Assembly (NCBI GenBank): GCA_029211085.1
Contig: JARGFW010000010.1
Span: forward strand, 1 to 53,406
Source of the DNA: Deferrisomatales bacterium
Lineage (GTDB): Bacteria > Desulfobacterota > Deferrisomatia > Deferrisomatales > JARGFW01
DNA: 53,406 bases
Direction of reading: 5' to 3'
A model generated the notes under the pieces. It worked only from the letters and a program-made list of their open reading frames with translations, was not told the origin of the DNA and searched no databases. Shown here piece after piece: positions 34,855-43,359 of this stretch (position 1 is its first letter; every line of letters begins with the position of its first letter). Both the position numbers and the translations under genes were made by a program.

Positions 34855-35763
34855 GTGAAGATCTTCGTCACCGGGGGCACGGGGTTCGTGGGCTCGCGGC
34901 TGGTGCCGTTCCTGGTCCAGGCGGGGCACCGGGTCCACCTGTTGCTGCGGGACCAGGAACGGCGGCCCCCGGCGGCGCCGGTGGTCACCGTCTCGGTGGG
35001 CGACCCCAACCTCCCCGGACCGTGGTGGGAGCCCCTGGCCGGATGTGACGCCGCAGTGAACCTGGCCGGCCACCCGATCTTCTGCCGCTGGACGGCGAAG
35101 GTGAAGGCGCTGATCCGCGACAGCCGGATCGCCACCACCCGCAATCTTGTGGCGGCCCTGCCTGGTGACCGGCCGTTTCCCCTGGTGAGCGCCTCGGGCA
35201 TCGGCATCTACGGCGACGGCGGCGAGCGGGAACTGGACGAGGACAGCCCCCGGGGGGGGGACTTCCTGGCCCGGGTGGCCCAGGACTGGGAGGCGGAAGC
35301 GCTGCGCGGGGCGAACCGGGGTGCCCGGGTGTGCTGCCTGCGGCTGGGGGTGGTGTTCGGCCCCGACGGGGGCGCCCTGCCCGAACTGGTGCGCAACGTG
35401 CGGCAGCGCCACACCGGCCGCCTGGGGACCGGCCGCCAATGGATGTCGTGGATCCACCGGGAAGACGCGGTGGCCGGGATCCGGTTCCTGCTCGAGAACC
35501 CGGCGCTCTCCGGGCCGTTCAACTTTGCCGCCCCGGAGCCGCGGCGACAGGCCGACGTGGCCCACACCCTGGGGCAGCTGCTGGACTGCCACCACCTGGT
35601 CCCCGCCCCGCTGTTCGCCATCCGGGTGATGCTGGGCGAGGCAGCGGAACTGGCCCAGTTCAGCCAGCGCGGGGTGCCCCGACGCCTCCTGGAGGCCGGC
35701 TTCCGTTTCCAGCATCCCCACCTCGAACCGGCGCTGCAGGAGCTCCTCGCGGCCATGCCGTAA
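34855..35763 (+). CDS. TIGR01777/SDR39U1-type epimerase
   Basis: 302 aa from GTG 34855. NAD(P)-binding TGGTGFVGSRL near the N-terminus, VSASGIGIYGDGGERELDE in the catalytic region, and the C-terminal DUF1731-type segment FGEAAELAQFSQRGVPRRLLEAGFRFQHP-like. The frame runs back to 34810, but the first residues there belong to the ChaN tail. Function of this family is not defined; it is widespread in proteobacteria. Confidence 0.9.
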   Translation: MKIFVTGGTGFVGSRLVPFLVQAGHRVHLLLRDQERRPPAAPVVTVSVGDPNLPGPWWEPLAGCDAAVNLAGHPIFCRWTAKVKALIRDSRIATTRNLVAALPGDRPFPLVSASGIGIYGDGGERELDEDSPRGGDFLARVAQDWEAEALRGANRGARVCCLRLGVVFGPDGGALPELVRNVRQRHTGRLGTGRQWMSWIHREDAVAGIRFLLENPALSGPFNFAAPEPRRQADVAHTLGQLLDCHHLVPAPLFAIRVMLGEAAELAQFSQRGVPRRLLEAGFRFQHPHLEPALQELLAAMP

Positions 35764-35934
35764 AATTGCACCCCCTCCGTCCACGTCGCGACCTCAACGC
35801 GGGCTGCCCCGCAGAAGGTGCCAGCGGTTCCTCCCCGGCCCGCGCGAACGGCTGCGGGATCCGGTTGCGTCCCTGGGCCCATCGGAACGAGAATTCGCAC
35901 CTGCACCCTGGCCACCCCGAGACCCGGACCTCCC

Positions 35935-37905
35935 TTGTCCCGAGCCGTCCGCAAGCAACGCGACCATCACGCCCGCGCTGAGTTCCTGCGGGCCGTCGAC
36001 CAACTGGACGGACTGCTGGCTGCCGCCACCGGGACCGAGGTCGTCGGTCGCCGCCGCCAGCTCGCCGAACTGAAGACCCGGCTCGCTACCGGTCTGGCGC
36101 GGGTGGCGGTGGTGGGGCCGGTGAAGTCCGGCAAGTCCACCCTGCTCAACGCCCTCCTCGGCGAGGACCTGTTGCCCCGGGGCGCGGGCGTGCTCACCGC
36201 CCAGGTCACCGAACTCCGCCGGGGCCCCCACCCCGCCGTGGACGTGAAGTGGACCTCCCCGGAGGACGCCGACGCCGAGTTCTCCCGCCTGCTGACCGCC
36301 CTCGGCCTCCCCGGCCGCTGGTCCCTGGCAGATCCCGAGCACGTCGCCCGCGCCCGGGTGGCCGCGTCCCTCCCTGCGGCGCCGCCGGCTGCGGCCCTGA
36401 CCGCGATGCTGGACGGCTACCCAGCCGCGCGGGCTCAACTGGGCACCCGCCAGGCGGGCCTGCCCCTTGCCAAGGGCGGCCTGGCGGACTGGGTCACCCG
36501 GGACGAGGTGGCGATCTTTCTGCGCGGACTGGCAGTCACGACCCCCTCGCCCCGGCTCCCGGCGGGCGTGGCCCTGCTGGACTGCCAGGGCTACGACGCC
36601 TGGAATCCTTGGCACGGGGCGGAACTGCTGGGGGCGCTGCAGCAGGCCCACGCCGTGGTCTACGTGGTGTCCAGCCGGGTGGGGTTTCGCGACGCGGACC
36701 AGCGGTTGCTGGAGCAGCTGCAGGGCCTGGGGCTACTGGGGCTGACCCGCTTCGTGCTCAACGTGGACTGGGGGGAGGTGCGGCGGCCCGGGGAACTACA
36801 GCGGGTGCGCGACGGCGTGCAGCGGCGGATTGCCGAACTTGGCGGTGGCGACCTCAGCCAGTTTTCCGCACTGCAGGCCCTTGCGGAGCACCTGGCATTG
36901 GTCAGCCCCGAAGCGCTGAGCGCCGGAGAGAGTCGCCTGCTCGACGCCTGGGACGCAGACAACGCCGCAGGCATGGCCGCCGGGAGGGAGGCCTTCGAGC
37001 GCTTCCGCGAGGCCCTGTGGCACGACGCCAAACAGGAACGGGACGCCACGGTACTGCAGCGACTGCGCGCCGACCTGCGCGGGCTGCTGGTCGCCGCGGC
37101 CAGGGACCTGCGTCAGACCGGCACCTCCGGTGTCCGGCGCCTCGCCTGGGAAGAGGATGCCGCCGACCGGGTGTTGGGCTGGGCGCAGCAGCGGATCGAG
37201 CGCGTGGTCGCCGACTGCCGGCATCGGCTCGGGCAGCAGGTGCGCGAAGGATTCGGGGCGCGGCGCGCCCCCCAGCGCCAGACCTGGCAGCGCCTGGCCG
37301 CCGTTGCCATGGCACACGCGGGAACCGGGGCGCCGGTGGAGGCGGCCCTAGGCGCCCTGAACCCCAGCGAACCCCTGCGGGTGAACGCCGTGCGCAACCT
37401 AGCCCTGGAAGTGCGCGGGGAGTTGTCCCGGCGCGCCGAGGAGCTCGCCGCCGAGATGGCCGTGCGCCTGGCCCAGGCCGGCCTGGAACCCAGACCCCCG
37501 CCGACCCGGGCAGCGTTGTCCCGGGAGATCTCTGCGACCCGGCGCATTCCGCTGTTTGCCGCGGAGGCCGCCCGGACCCTGCGCGCCGTAGGACCCGGCG
37601 CCCCCAGATCCGGCCGCGTCCTGGCTACCGTGGTGCGCCGGCTCGGGCGTTCTCCGGAGCCGGAAGCGCCTCCCGCCGGGCGGCTCGGCCGGATGGGCCA
37701 CACCGCCGCCAGAAGCCTGGTCATGACCCGCTTGCGCAGCGCCTGGGAAACCTATCTGGAGCAGGTCCTTGAACAGTGTCTGCTCCCCCACGCCGGAGAG
37801 GCGGCCGCCGACCTCTACGCCTGCCTGGCCACCTGGGTTCTGGAGCAGCTTCATCATGACACTCGCGACGTGCCCGAGCTTCTGGCACACTGCCGGGCCA
37901 CCTGA
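35935..37905 (+). CDS. Dynamin-like GTPase family protein
   Basis: 656 aa from TTG 35935. G1/P-loop GPVKSGKST at about 61-69, G3 DCQGYD and a NVDW that may serve as G4, followed by a long helical C-terminal region, the plan of bacterial dynamin-like or LeoA/CrfC-type proteins. A GTG at 35818 gives a longer start, but the extra residues are low-complexity Pro/Arg/Gly and lack a ribosome site, so the TTG is preferred. Partner and membrane role are unknown. It is followed 32 bases later by efpL on the same strand. Confidence 0.8.
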   Translation: MSRAVRKQRDHHARAEFLRAVDQLDGLLAAATGTEVVGRRRQLAELKTRLATGLARVAVVGPVKSGKSTLLNALLGEDLLPRGAGVLTAQVTELRRGPHPAVDVKWTSPEDADAEFSRLLTALGLPGRWSLADPEHVARARVAASLPAAPPAAALTAMLDGYPAARAQLGTRQAGLPLAKGGLADWVTRDEVAIFLRGLAVTTPSPRLPAGVALLDCQGYDAWNPWHGAELLGALQQAHAVVYVVSSRVGFRDADQRLLEQLQGLGLLGLTRFVLNVDWGEVRRPGELQRVRDGVQRRIAELGGGDLSQFSALQALAEHLALVSPEALSAGESRLLDAWDADNAAGMAAGREAFERFREALWHDAKQERDATVLQRLRADLRGLLVAAARDLRQTGTSGVRRLAWEEDAADRVLGWAQQRIERVVADCRHRLGQQVREGFGARRAPQRQTWQRLAAVAMAHAGTGAPVEAALGALNPSEPLRVNAVRNLALEVRGELSRRAEELAAEMAVRLAQAGLEPRPPPTRAALSREISATRRIPLFAAEAARTLRAVGPGAPRSGRVLATVVRRLGRSPEPEAPPAGRLGRMGHTAARSLVMTRLRSAWETYLEQVLEQCLLPHAGEAAADLYACLATWVLEQLHHDTRDVPELLAHCRAT

Positions 37906-37937
37906 ACCCGTATACACCCCCACGTGGAGAACCTGCC

Positions 37938-38501
37938 ATGCCCCAAGCCTCGGAACTCAAGCGCGGAATGATCCTGCTCATCGACGCCGCCCCCTGCCGG
38001 CTCCTCGAGATCCAGCAGCAGGCGCCCTCGGCCCGCGGCGCCAACCTGATGGTGAAGACCCGCTACCGCAACCTGCTCACCGACCAGGTGCTGGACAAGA
38101 CCTTCCGCGGCGGCGACAAGACCGTGCTGGCGGACTTCGAGAGGCGCAACGGCCAGTACCTCTACGCCGACGGCGACAGCGGCGTGTTCATGGACCTGGA
38201 AACCTACGACCAGTACACCGTGGGTGAAGAGCTGTTCGGTGCGGTGCGCGGCTACCTGCGGGACGGCACCCAGGTGGTTCTGGGGCTGTACGAAGGCCGG
38301 GTGGTGAGCATCGATCCGCCACAGGTGGTGGAACTCACCGTTGTGAATACCGCGCCCTCCATCAAGGGCTCCACCGCCCAGGCCCAGACCAAAGAGGCGG
38401 TACTCGAGACCGGCCACACCCTGCAGGTGCCCCCGTACCTGAGCAGCGGGGAAACGATCAAGGTGGACACCCGCGACGGGCACTTCATCTCCCGGGCGTG
38501 A
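37938..38501 (+). CDS. efpL: EF-P paralog EfpL (YeiP)
   Basis: 187 aa, three-domain EF-P family protein. The KOW-like N-terminal domain ends in the tip loop PSARGANL, placing Arg33 where canonical EF-P has a modifiable Lys. An Arg here is the hallmark of the EfpL/YeiP branch, which relieves ribosome pausing without lysine modification. The rest of the sequence (SIKGSTAQAQTKEAVLETGHTLQVPPYLSSGE) is typical of EF-P domain III. It has an independent start behind a weak site. Confidence 0.94.
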   Translation: MPQASELKRGMILLIDAAPCRLLEIQQQAPSARGANLMVKTRYRNLLTDQVLDKTFRGGDKTVLADFERRNGQYLYADGDSGVFMDLETYDQYTVGEELFGAVRGYLRDGTQVVLGLYEGRVVSIDPPQVVELTVVNTAPSIKGSTAQAQTKEAVLETGHTLQVPPYLSSGETIKVDTRDGHFISRA

Positions 38502-38590
38502 GCGTCGAAGGTAGGGTGCGCAAGTGCAGCGCCCGATGCTAGACTGCGACCACCGGTGGGGGTGCTCACACACCAGACAGGAGAGACGGA

Positions 38591-38944
38591 GTGGCCCGCA
38601 AACCGACCGGAACGGCCAAGCCGGCAGAACTGCAGCGCTTTTCCCGCACCCTGAACAAGACCCGGATGGCGGCGATCATGGGGGTTGTGGGCCTCGTCTT
38701 CCTGGCCGTGGCCCGGTTCTTCCTGCCGCCCCAGTGGGTACAGATCGGGCTGATGGCGTTCCTGGTGGGAATCGTCTCGGCGCTGTTCAGCGTAGGGGGC
38801 ACCTATTTGGGCAACTGCCCCAACTGCGGGGCGAAAGCCGTCTACGCCCATGCCTTCGGCAGCCGCAGCTTCAAGTGCCGCCACTGCTCCAAACCCATCG
38901 CCGTACACCGGGCCACGGAGGGGTTGTTCTTCCGGCGCCCCTGA
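38591..38944 (+). CDS. Small membrane protein with C-terminal zinc ribbon
   Basis: 117 aa from GTG 38591, with a GGAGAGACGGA site. Two membrane helices (MAAIMGVVGLVFLAVARFF and IGLMAFLVGIVSALFSVGG) are followed by a four-cysteine ribbon (CPNCG at about 79-83, CRHC near 99-102). Family not recognised; probably a membrane-anchored zinc ribbon. Confidence 0.75.
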   Translation: MARKPTGTAKPAELQRFSRTLNKTRMAAIMGVVGLVFLAVARFFLPPQWVQIGLMAFLVGIVSALFSVGGTYLGNCPNCGAKAVYAHAFGSRSFKCRHCSKPIAVHRATEGLFFRRP

Positions 38945-38946
38945 GC

Positions 38947-38964
38947 ACCCGCCCTGGCGCGGGT
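38947..38964 (+). terminator. Short hairpin after the zinc-ribbon membrane gene
   Basis: ACCCGC (38947-38952) pairs with GCGGGT (38959-38964) around a six-base loop, three bases beyond the stop. No T-run, so termination is unproven. Confidence 0.3.
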
Positions 38965-39106
38965 ATGCCGACCCAGGCCCATAACCCCGGGACGGGGTGA
39001 GTGCAGAGAATCGATTCCCGTGGCCCGGACGAGGGCCGGGTGGAGACGGACCCGGGGGCTACGGGGGAGTGCGGGCGGGGCGGGCCCAGGACTTCGCGCC
39101 ATCTCC

Positions 39107-41809
39107 TCACTCCGCGGTGCCGGACATCCGTGCCTGCCAGCGCCCGGCACACCACTTGCGCAGATAGTCCAAGCCGAAGATCAGCGGGATCCCCAGCCAG
39201 GCGGCGAGGTAGACCGGCCACTCGACCGGACCCGTCCCCAGCACCTTGCGGAACGGGGGCAGGTACAGGGTGGCCCAGGAGAACACCACCTGGATCAGGA
39301 TCCCAAGCAGCAGCAGGCGGTTGCGGAAAAGCCCCCGGTCGAGACCGGAACGGCGGGGGTGGCGGCGGCCAACCAGGTTGCCGATCTGCATGAGCAGGAT
39401 CGTCGCCAGGGCGATCCCGGTCGCCGAGCGGTAGAGGGGGTCGTCGGTTGCCAGTTCCATGCCGTAGGTCCACCCCCCGCCGTGCAACACGAAGAAGAAC
39501 AAGCCCAGTGACCAGGCGGCCTCCAGGAGTCCGAGGAACAGGTAGCTGTGCAGCACCAGCCCCGGGCTGAGCAGGCGAAACTCCTGGCCCCGCGGATGCC
39601 GCTGCATCGCCTCGGGTTCCGGAGGTTCCTGGCCCAGGGCCATGGACGGGATGATGTCCGTGCCCAGGTCGATGGACAGGATCTGGATGACCGTGAGGGC
39701 CAGGGGCACCGGCAGCAGGACATAGAGCAGGTAGGGGAGGATCTCGGGGCCGTTGCTGACCAGCACGTAGTTGGTGAACTTGCTGATGTTGAGAAACACG
39801 GTCCGCCCCTCCTCGATGCCGGCGACGATGGAAGCGAAGTTGTCGTCCAGCAGAATGATCTGGGCCGCCGCGCGGGCAACATCGGTGCCACTGCTGCCCA
39901 TGGCGATACCGATGTCCGCCGCCTTGAGAGCGGGGGCATCGTTGACCCCGTCTCCGGTCATGGCCACCACCCGATCCAGGTTCTTGAGGGCCATGACGAT
40001 CTTCATCTTCTGCGCCGGTCCGGTGCGGGCGAAGATTCGCACACCGGCCTCAAGCGCCTCTTCCAGTTCCCTCTCGCTCAACGCCTCCAGTTGGTCCCCG
40101 GTCATCACCGCGGTAGCGGTGGCGGCCGGTTCGACGATGCCGCTGCCCCGGGCGACGCTCATTGCCGTGTCCGGGTGATCTCCGGTGATCAGGACCACGT
40201 CGATCCCCGCGCTGTGACAGCTGGCGAGCGCTGCCGGCACTTCCTCCCGGAGCGGGTCTTCGATGCCCAGCAGGCCGGCCAGCACCAGTCGGCTCTCCAA
40301 CTGGTCCTGGTTCGCGCCCTGCGCCTCCTCCGCAGAGACCGCCCGGTAGGCGACGGCGATCACCCGGAGTCCCGCTGCGGCCAGGGAGGTCATGGACGCC
40401 TCGGCCCGGTCCAGTTCCGCCGCCCCGGCGGAAAGGGTTTCGCCGTCGCCGGCGTCCAAGCCCGCGAGCATGGGGCGCAACACCTCCCAGGCCCCCTTGA
40501 CCGCAAAGACCTCCTGGCCGCTGACCGTGCCGATGCCGGCCGCGCGTCTCTTGTCCACATCGAAGGGGAAGTGTTTGTGTCGGTTCTGTTGCGCTGCCTC
40601 CGGGTCGCCCCCCTCCCCGGCCAGGCGGCGGGCGATGGCGACGTCGAGGGGGTCCCCACCGAGTCCCTGGTCGGTCCCGTGCACCTCCGCAGCACAGAAG
40701 GCGAGTTTCAGCAACTGGCGGCGGCGCTCCTGGGGAAAGGTGCCGTCGGTGCCGAAGGCCGGCACCAGGCGGGTGACCTCCAACTGGTTGAGGGTCAGGG
40801 TGCCGGTCTTGTCGGTGCAGATCACCTGGACCGCCCCCAGCGCTTCCACCGCGTTCAGGGAGGTGACCAGCACGTTCTTGCGTGCCATGCGCAGGCTGCC
40901 CATGGCCAGGGCCAGGGTGAACGTGGGCAGCAGCCCCTCGGGGACGTTGGCCACGATGATCCCCATCATGAACACCAGGTTGACCCACAGGGGCCGGCCG
41001 CTGGCCACCCCGTAGAGGAAGAACGACAACCCGAGGCCCACGGCGATGAAGGTCAGCACCCGCACCATGTGCGCGGTCTGGAGCTCCAGGGGCGAAGGGG
41101 CCCGCCGCAGGGCCTGGGACAGGTGGGCCAGCTTGCCGAACTCGGTGCGCAGGCCCGTCGCGAACACCACGGCCTGACCGCGGCCCCGCAGCACCAGGCA
41201 ACCGGCAAACGCGATGTTGCTGCTGTCCACCAGTCGCCCGGTGACCGGCTCCGCACCCAGGGAGACCGGCTGGGACTCACCGGTCAGCGGAGCGTTGTTG
41301 ACCATCAGGTCTTCGACCATGACCAGGCGGGCGTCGGCCGGGACCCGGTCCCCTTCCGCCAACAGCAGCACATCTCCGGGCACCAGGTCTTCGGCCGTGA
41401 GCGTCACCGGCGCCCCGGCGCGCAGCACCTGGACCTGGGGGGGCAGAAACTCCCGCAGGGCCTGCATCGCCCGTTCCGCACGGTATTCCTGGATGAAGCT
41501 GAACAGGGCGTTGAGCAGGGCCACCCCGGCCAGCGCCCAGCCCAGGACCGCCATGCTCTCCCCCGGCTGCAGGTGCTCCGCGACGAAGCACAGGGCAGAG
41601 GAGGCGAACAGCAGCAGGGTGAAGAAGTTGGTCAACTGGCGCAGCAGACTGCGCAGCACGCGCCAGGGGTCGCGCACTTCCACGCTGTTCGCGCCGACCT
41701 CCCGCAGGCGCTCTGCTGCCTCCCCCGGGGCAAGGCCCCCGGGGCCGCTGCCCAGGGCGCGGAAGACCGCTTCCGCCTCGAGGTTGTGGATCTGCGACGT
41801 TGGATTCAT
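39107..41809 (-). CDS. Type IIC (Na,K-ATPase-like) cation P-type ATPase
   Basis: 900 aa. N-terminal cation-ATPase domain, phosphorylation motif ICTDKTGTLT with Asp333, TGES loop near 175 and about ten membrane helices. The M4 motif is PEGLLP (290-295) and the M6 region has SIDLGTDIIPS, the pattern of eukaryotic Na,K/H,K-ATPase alpha subunits (type IIC) rather than SERCA-type IIA enzymes. Bacterial members occur but are uncommon, and they lack a beta subunit. It is translationally coupled (ATGA) to the upstream universal stress protein. The transported ion is likely Na+ or K+, but cannot be proven. Confidence 0.92.
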   Translation of the reverse strand: MNPTSQIHNLEAEAVFRALGSGPGGLAPGEAAERLREVGANSVEVRDPWRVLRSLLRQLTNFFTLLLFASSALCFVAEHLQPGESMAVLGWALAGVALLNALFSFIQEYRAERAMQALREFLPPQVQVLRAGAPVTLTAEDLVPGDVLLLAEGDRVPADARLVMVEDLMVNNAPLTGESQPVSLGAEPVTGRLVDSSNIAFAGCLVLRGRGQAVVFATGLRTEFGKLAHLSQALRRAPSPLELQTAHMVRVLTFIAVGLGLSFFLYGVASGRPLWVNLVFMMGIIVANVPEGLLPTFTLALAMGSLRMARKNVLVTSLNAVEALGAVQVICTDKTGTLTLNQLEVTRLVPAFGTDGTFPQERRRQLLKLAFCAAEVHGTDQGLGGDPLDVAIARRLAGEGGDPEAAQQNRHKHFPFDVDKRRAAGIGTVSGQEVFAVKGAWEVLRPMLAGLDAGDGETLSAGAAELDRAEASMTSLAAAGLRVIAVAYRAVSAEEAQGANQDQLESRLVLAGLLGIEDPLREEVPAALASCHSAGIDVVLITGDHPDTAMSVARGSGIVEPAATATAVMTGDQLEALSERELEEALEAGVRIFARTGPAQKMKIVMALKNLDRVVAMTGDGVNDAPALKAADIGIAMGSSGTDVARAAAQIILLDDNFASIVAGIEEGRTVFLNISKFTNYVLVSNGPEILPYLLYVLLPVPLALTVIQILSIDLGTDIIPSMALGQEPPEPEAMQRHPRGQEFRLLSPGLVLHSYLFLGLLEAAWSLGLFFFVLHGGGWTYGMELATDDPLYRSATGIALATILLMQIGNLVGRRHPRRSGLDRGLFRNRLLLLGILIQVVFSWATLYLPPFRKVLGTGPVEWPVYLAAWLGIPLIFGLDYLRKWCAGRWQARMSGTAE

Positions 41810-42642
41810 GGCCCACGATAGACGCCGACATCGCACGACGTCTTGCGCAACACCTCCTCCAGCCCCACGCCGTGGAGCACGCGGTGGGCGAGGCTGCGCT
41901 CGCTGACCCCCAACAGGATCATCTGGACCTTCAGCCGGCTGGCCTGCATCAGCACTTCGTTGGGCCAGTCGGTGGACACCACGACCCGCCGCTCGACCTG
42001 CAAAGAGGCGTTCGGCAGCCTCTCCGCGAGGTCGGCAACCACGCGGGAGAGATGTGCGGCGCCGATCCTGCGCAGCACCTGCTTGCGGGTCGGGGTCAGG
42101 TGGGGCCGCCGCAGGGGGTGCACCGGGAGCACCCGCAGCAGGTGGACCGTGCGCAGGCGCCCCGCCAGACGCTGGAACACGGGCCAGACCCGGGCGAACC
42201 CGGCGTCGTGGCCGGCCAGCGGCAACAGGAGCTCGTGGGGGTTGCCCAACAGGCCGGGCTGCACGACCCGCAGTGCCAACACGGGGCACTGGTGCATGCG
42301 CAGCAGCTTCGCCGCCACCGATCCCCCCAGGAAGGCGCGGGTGCCGGGCTTGACCCGGGTGCCGCAGACCAGCAGCGCTCCGGGTTCGTGGGGTACGGCC
42401 TGGCGCAACGACCGGTGGACCGAGTTTCCCAGGGGCAGGGTTTGGGGGACGAACTCCACACCCAGGCCCTGGCAGGCCCTGTCCAGCTGCGCAAACCGGG
42501 CCTCCACCACATCCCGGTGGACCTTGCCCTCCAGGACATGCAGGGCAAGCACCTTGCGGTCCCCTTCAGCCGCGGCAAACGACACCGCGTACCGTGCCAC
42601 CCAGTCCCCGTAGAGGGAACCGTCATGGGCCAGGATGATCAT
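41806..42642 (-). CDS. Tandem-domain universal stress protein
   Basis: 278 aa with two Usp domains, the first beginning MIILAHDGSLYGDWVARYA and the second near GNPHELLLPLAGHDAGFARV. ATP-binding glycine motifs are weak (GTRVKPGTRAFLGGSVAAKLL). GGAGG lies just before the ATG. Its stop overlaps the ATPase start, so it may report energy or ion status to, or regulate, the pump (inference). Confidence 0.88.
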   Translation of the reverse strand: MIILAHDGSLYGDWVARYAVSFAAAEGDRKVLALHVLEGKVHRDVVEARFAQLDRACQGLGVEFVPQTLPLGNSVHRSLRQAVPHEPGALLVCGTRVKPGTRAFLGGSVAAKLLRMHQCPVLALRVVQPGLLGNPHELLLPLAGHDAGFARVWPVFQRLAGRLRTVHLLRVLPVHPLRRPHLTPTRKQVLRRIGAAHLSRVVADLAERLPNASLQVERRVVVSTDWPNEVLMQASRLKVQMILLGVSERSLAHRVLHGVGLEEVLRKTSCDVGVYRGP

Positions 42643-42795
42643 GGGTCGACCTCCCGCACTTTTGCCAGGTGGTGTCCTTCCGGTCCCTCCGTCCCGTACC
42701 GGTGGCGCGGGCCGAACTCCTTGCGGCCTTTGCGACCCGGACCTCGCGGCGGCTTCACACCGGCCGACGCCCGGATTCTGGTCTCCGGGAGATCG

Positions 42796-43359
42796 TCACG
42801 GGCCGCCCCGGGGTTCACCCTCTCCCCAACGATCCGGCTCAACGGTGCCGATGTAGGGGAGGGCCCGCAACCGGTCGCGGTAGTCGAGGCCGTATCCCAC
42901 GACCCAGGCATCCGGGATGTCGAACCCGAGGTAGTCGACGGCGATGGCATTTTGCAGCCGCTCCGGCTTGCGTAGCAGGGCGCAGGTCTTCAGGGAAGCC
43001 GGGCGACGGGCGCGAAAGAGGCCCTGCAGGTAGCGCAGGGTTCGTCCCGTGTCGACGATGTCCTCCACCAGCAGCACGTGCCGGCCGGCGATGTCGGTGC
43101 GCACGTCCATGAGCAGGCGGACGGCCCCCGGGCTGGTCTGTGCCTTCCCCCTGTAGGCCGATACCGCGATGAAGTCGATCCGGCGGGGCACGGTCAGCCG
43201 GCGGGAGAGGTCGGCGAGGAAGATGTAGCAGCCGCGCAGCACGCCCACCAGCAGCAGGTCGCCGGCCGCGGCGTAGTCGCGAGAGATCTGCCGCGCCAGT
43301 TCGTCCACCCGGGCCCGGATGGTTCCTTCCGCCAGCAGGACCTGCGGCGCCTCGGTCAT
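42796..43359 (-). CDS. hpt: Hypoxanthine(-guanine) phosphoribosyltransferase
   Basis: 187 aa. The PRPP-binding motif VLLVEDIVDTGRT is near residues 94-106, and the C-terminal DIPDAWVVGYGLDYRDRLRALPYIGT block is typical of HPRT. It converts hypoxanthine plus PRPP to IMP. Its start overlaps the adenine deaminase stop by four bases (ATGA), linking adenine to hypoxanthine to IMP salvage. Confidence 0.96.
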   Translation of the reverse strand: MTEAPQVLLAEGTIRARVDELARQISRDYAAAGDLLLVGVLRGCYIFLADLSRRLTVPRRIDFIAVSAYRGKAQTSPGAVRLLMDVRTDIAGRHVLLVEDIVDTGRTLRYLQGLFRARRPASLKTCALLRKPERLQNAIAVDYLGFDIPDAWVVGYGLDYRDRLRALPYIGTVEPDRWGEGEPRGGP

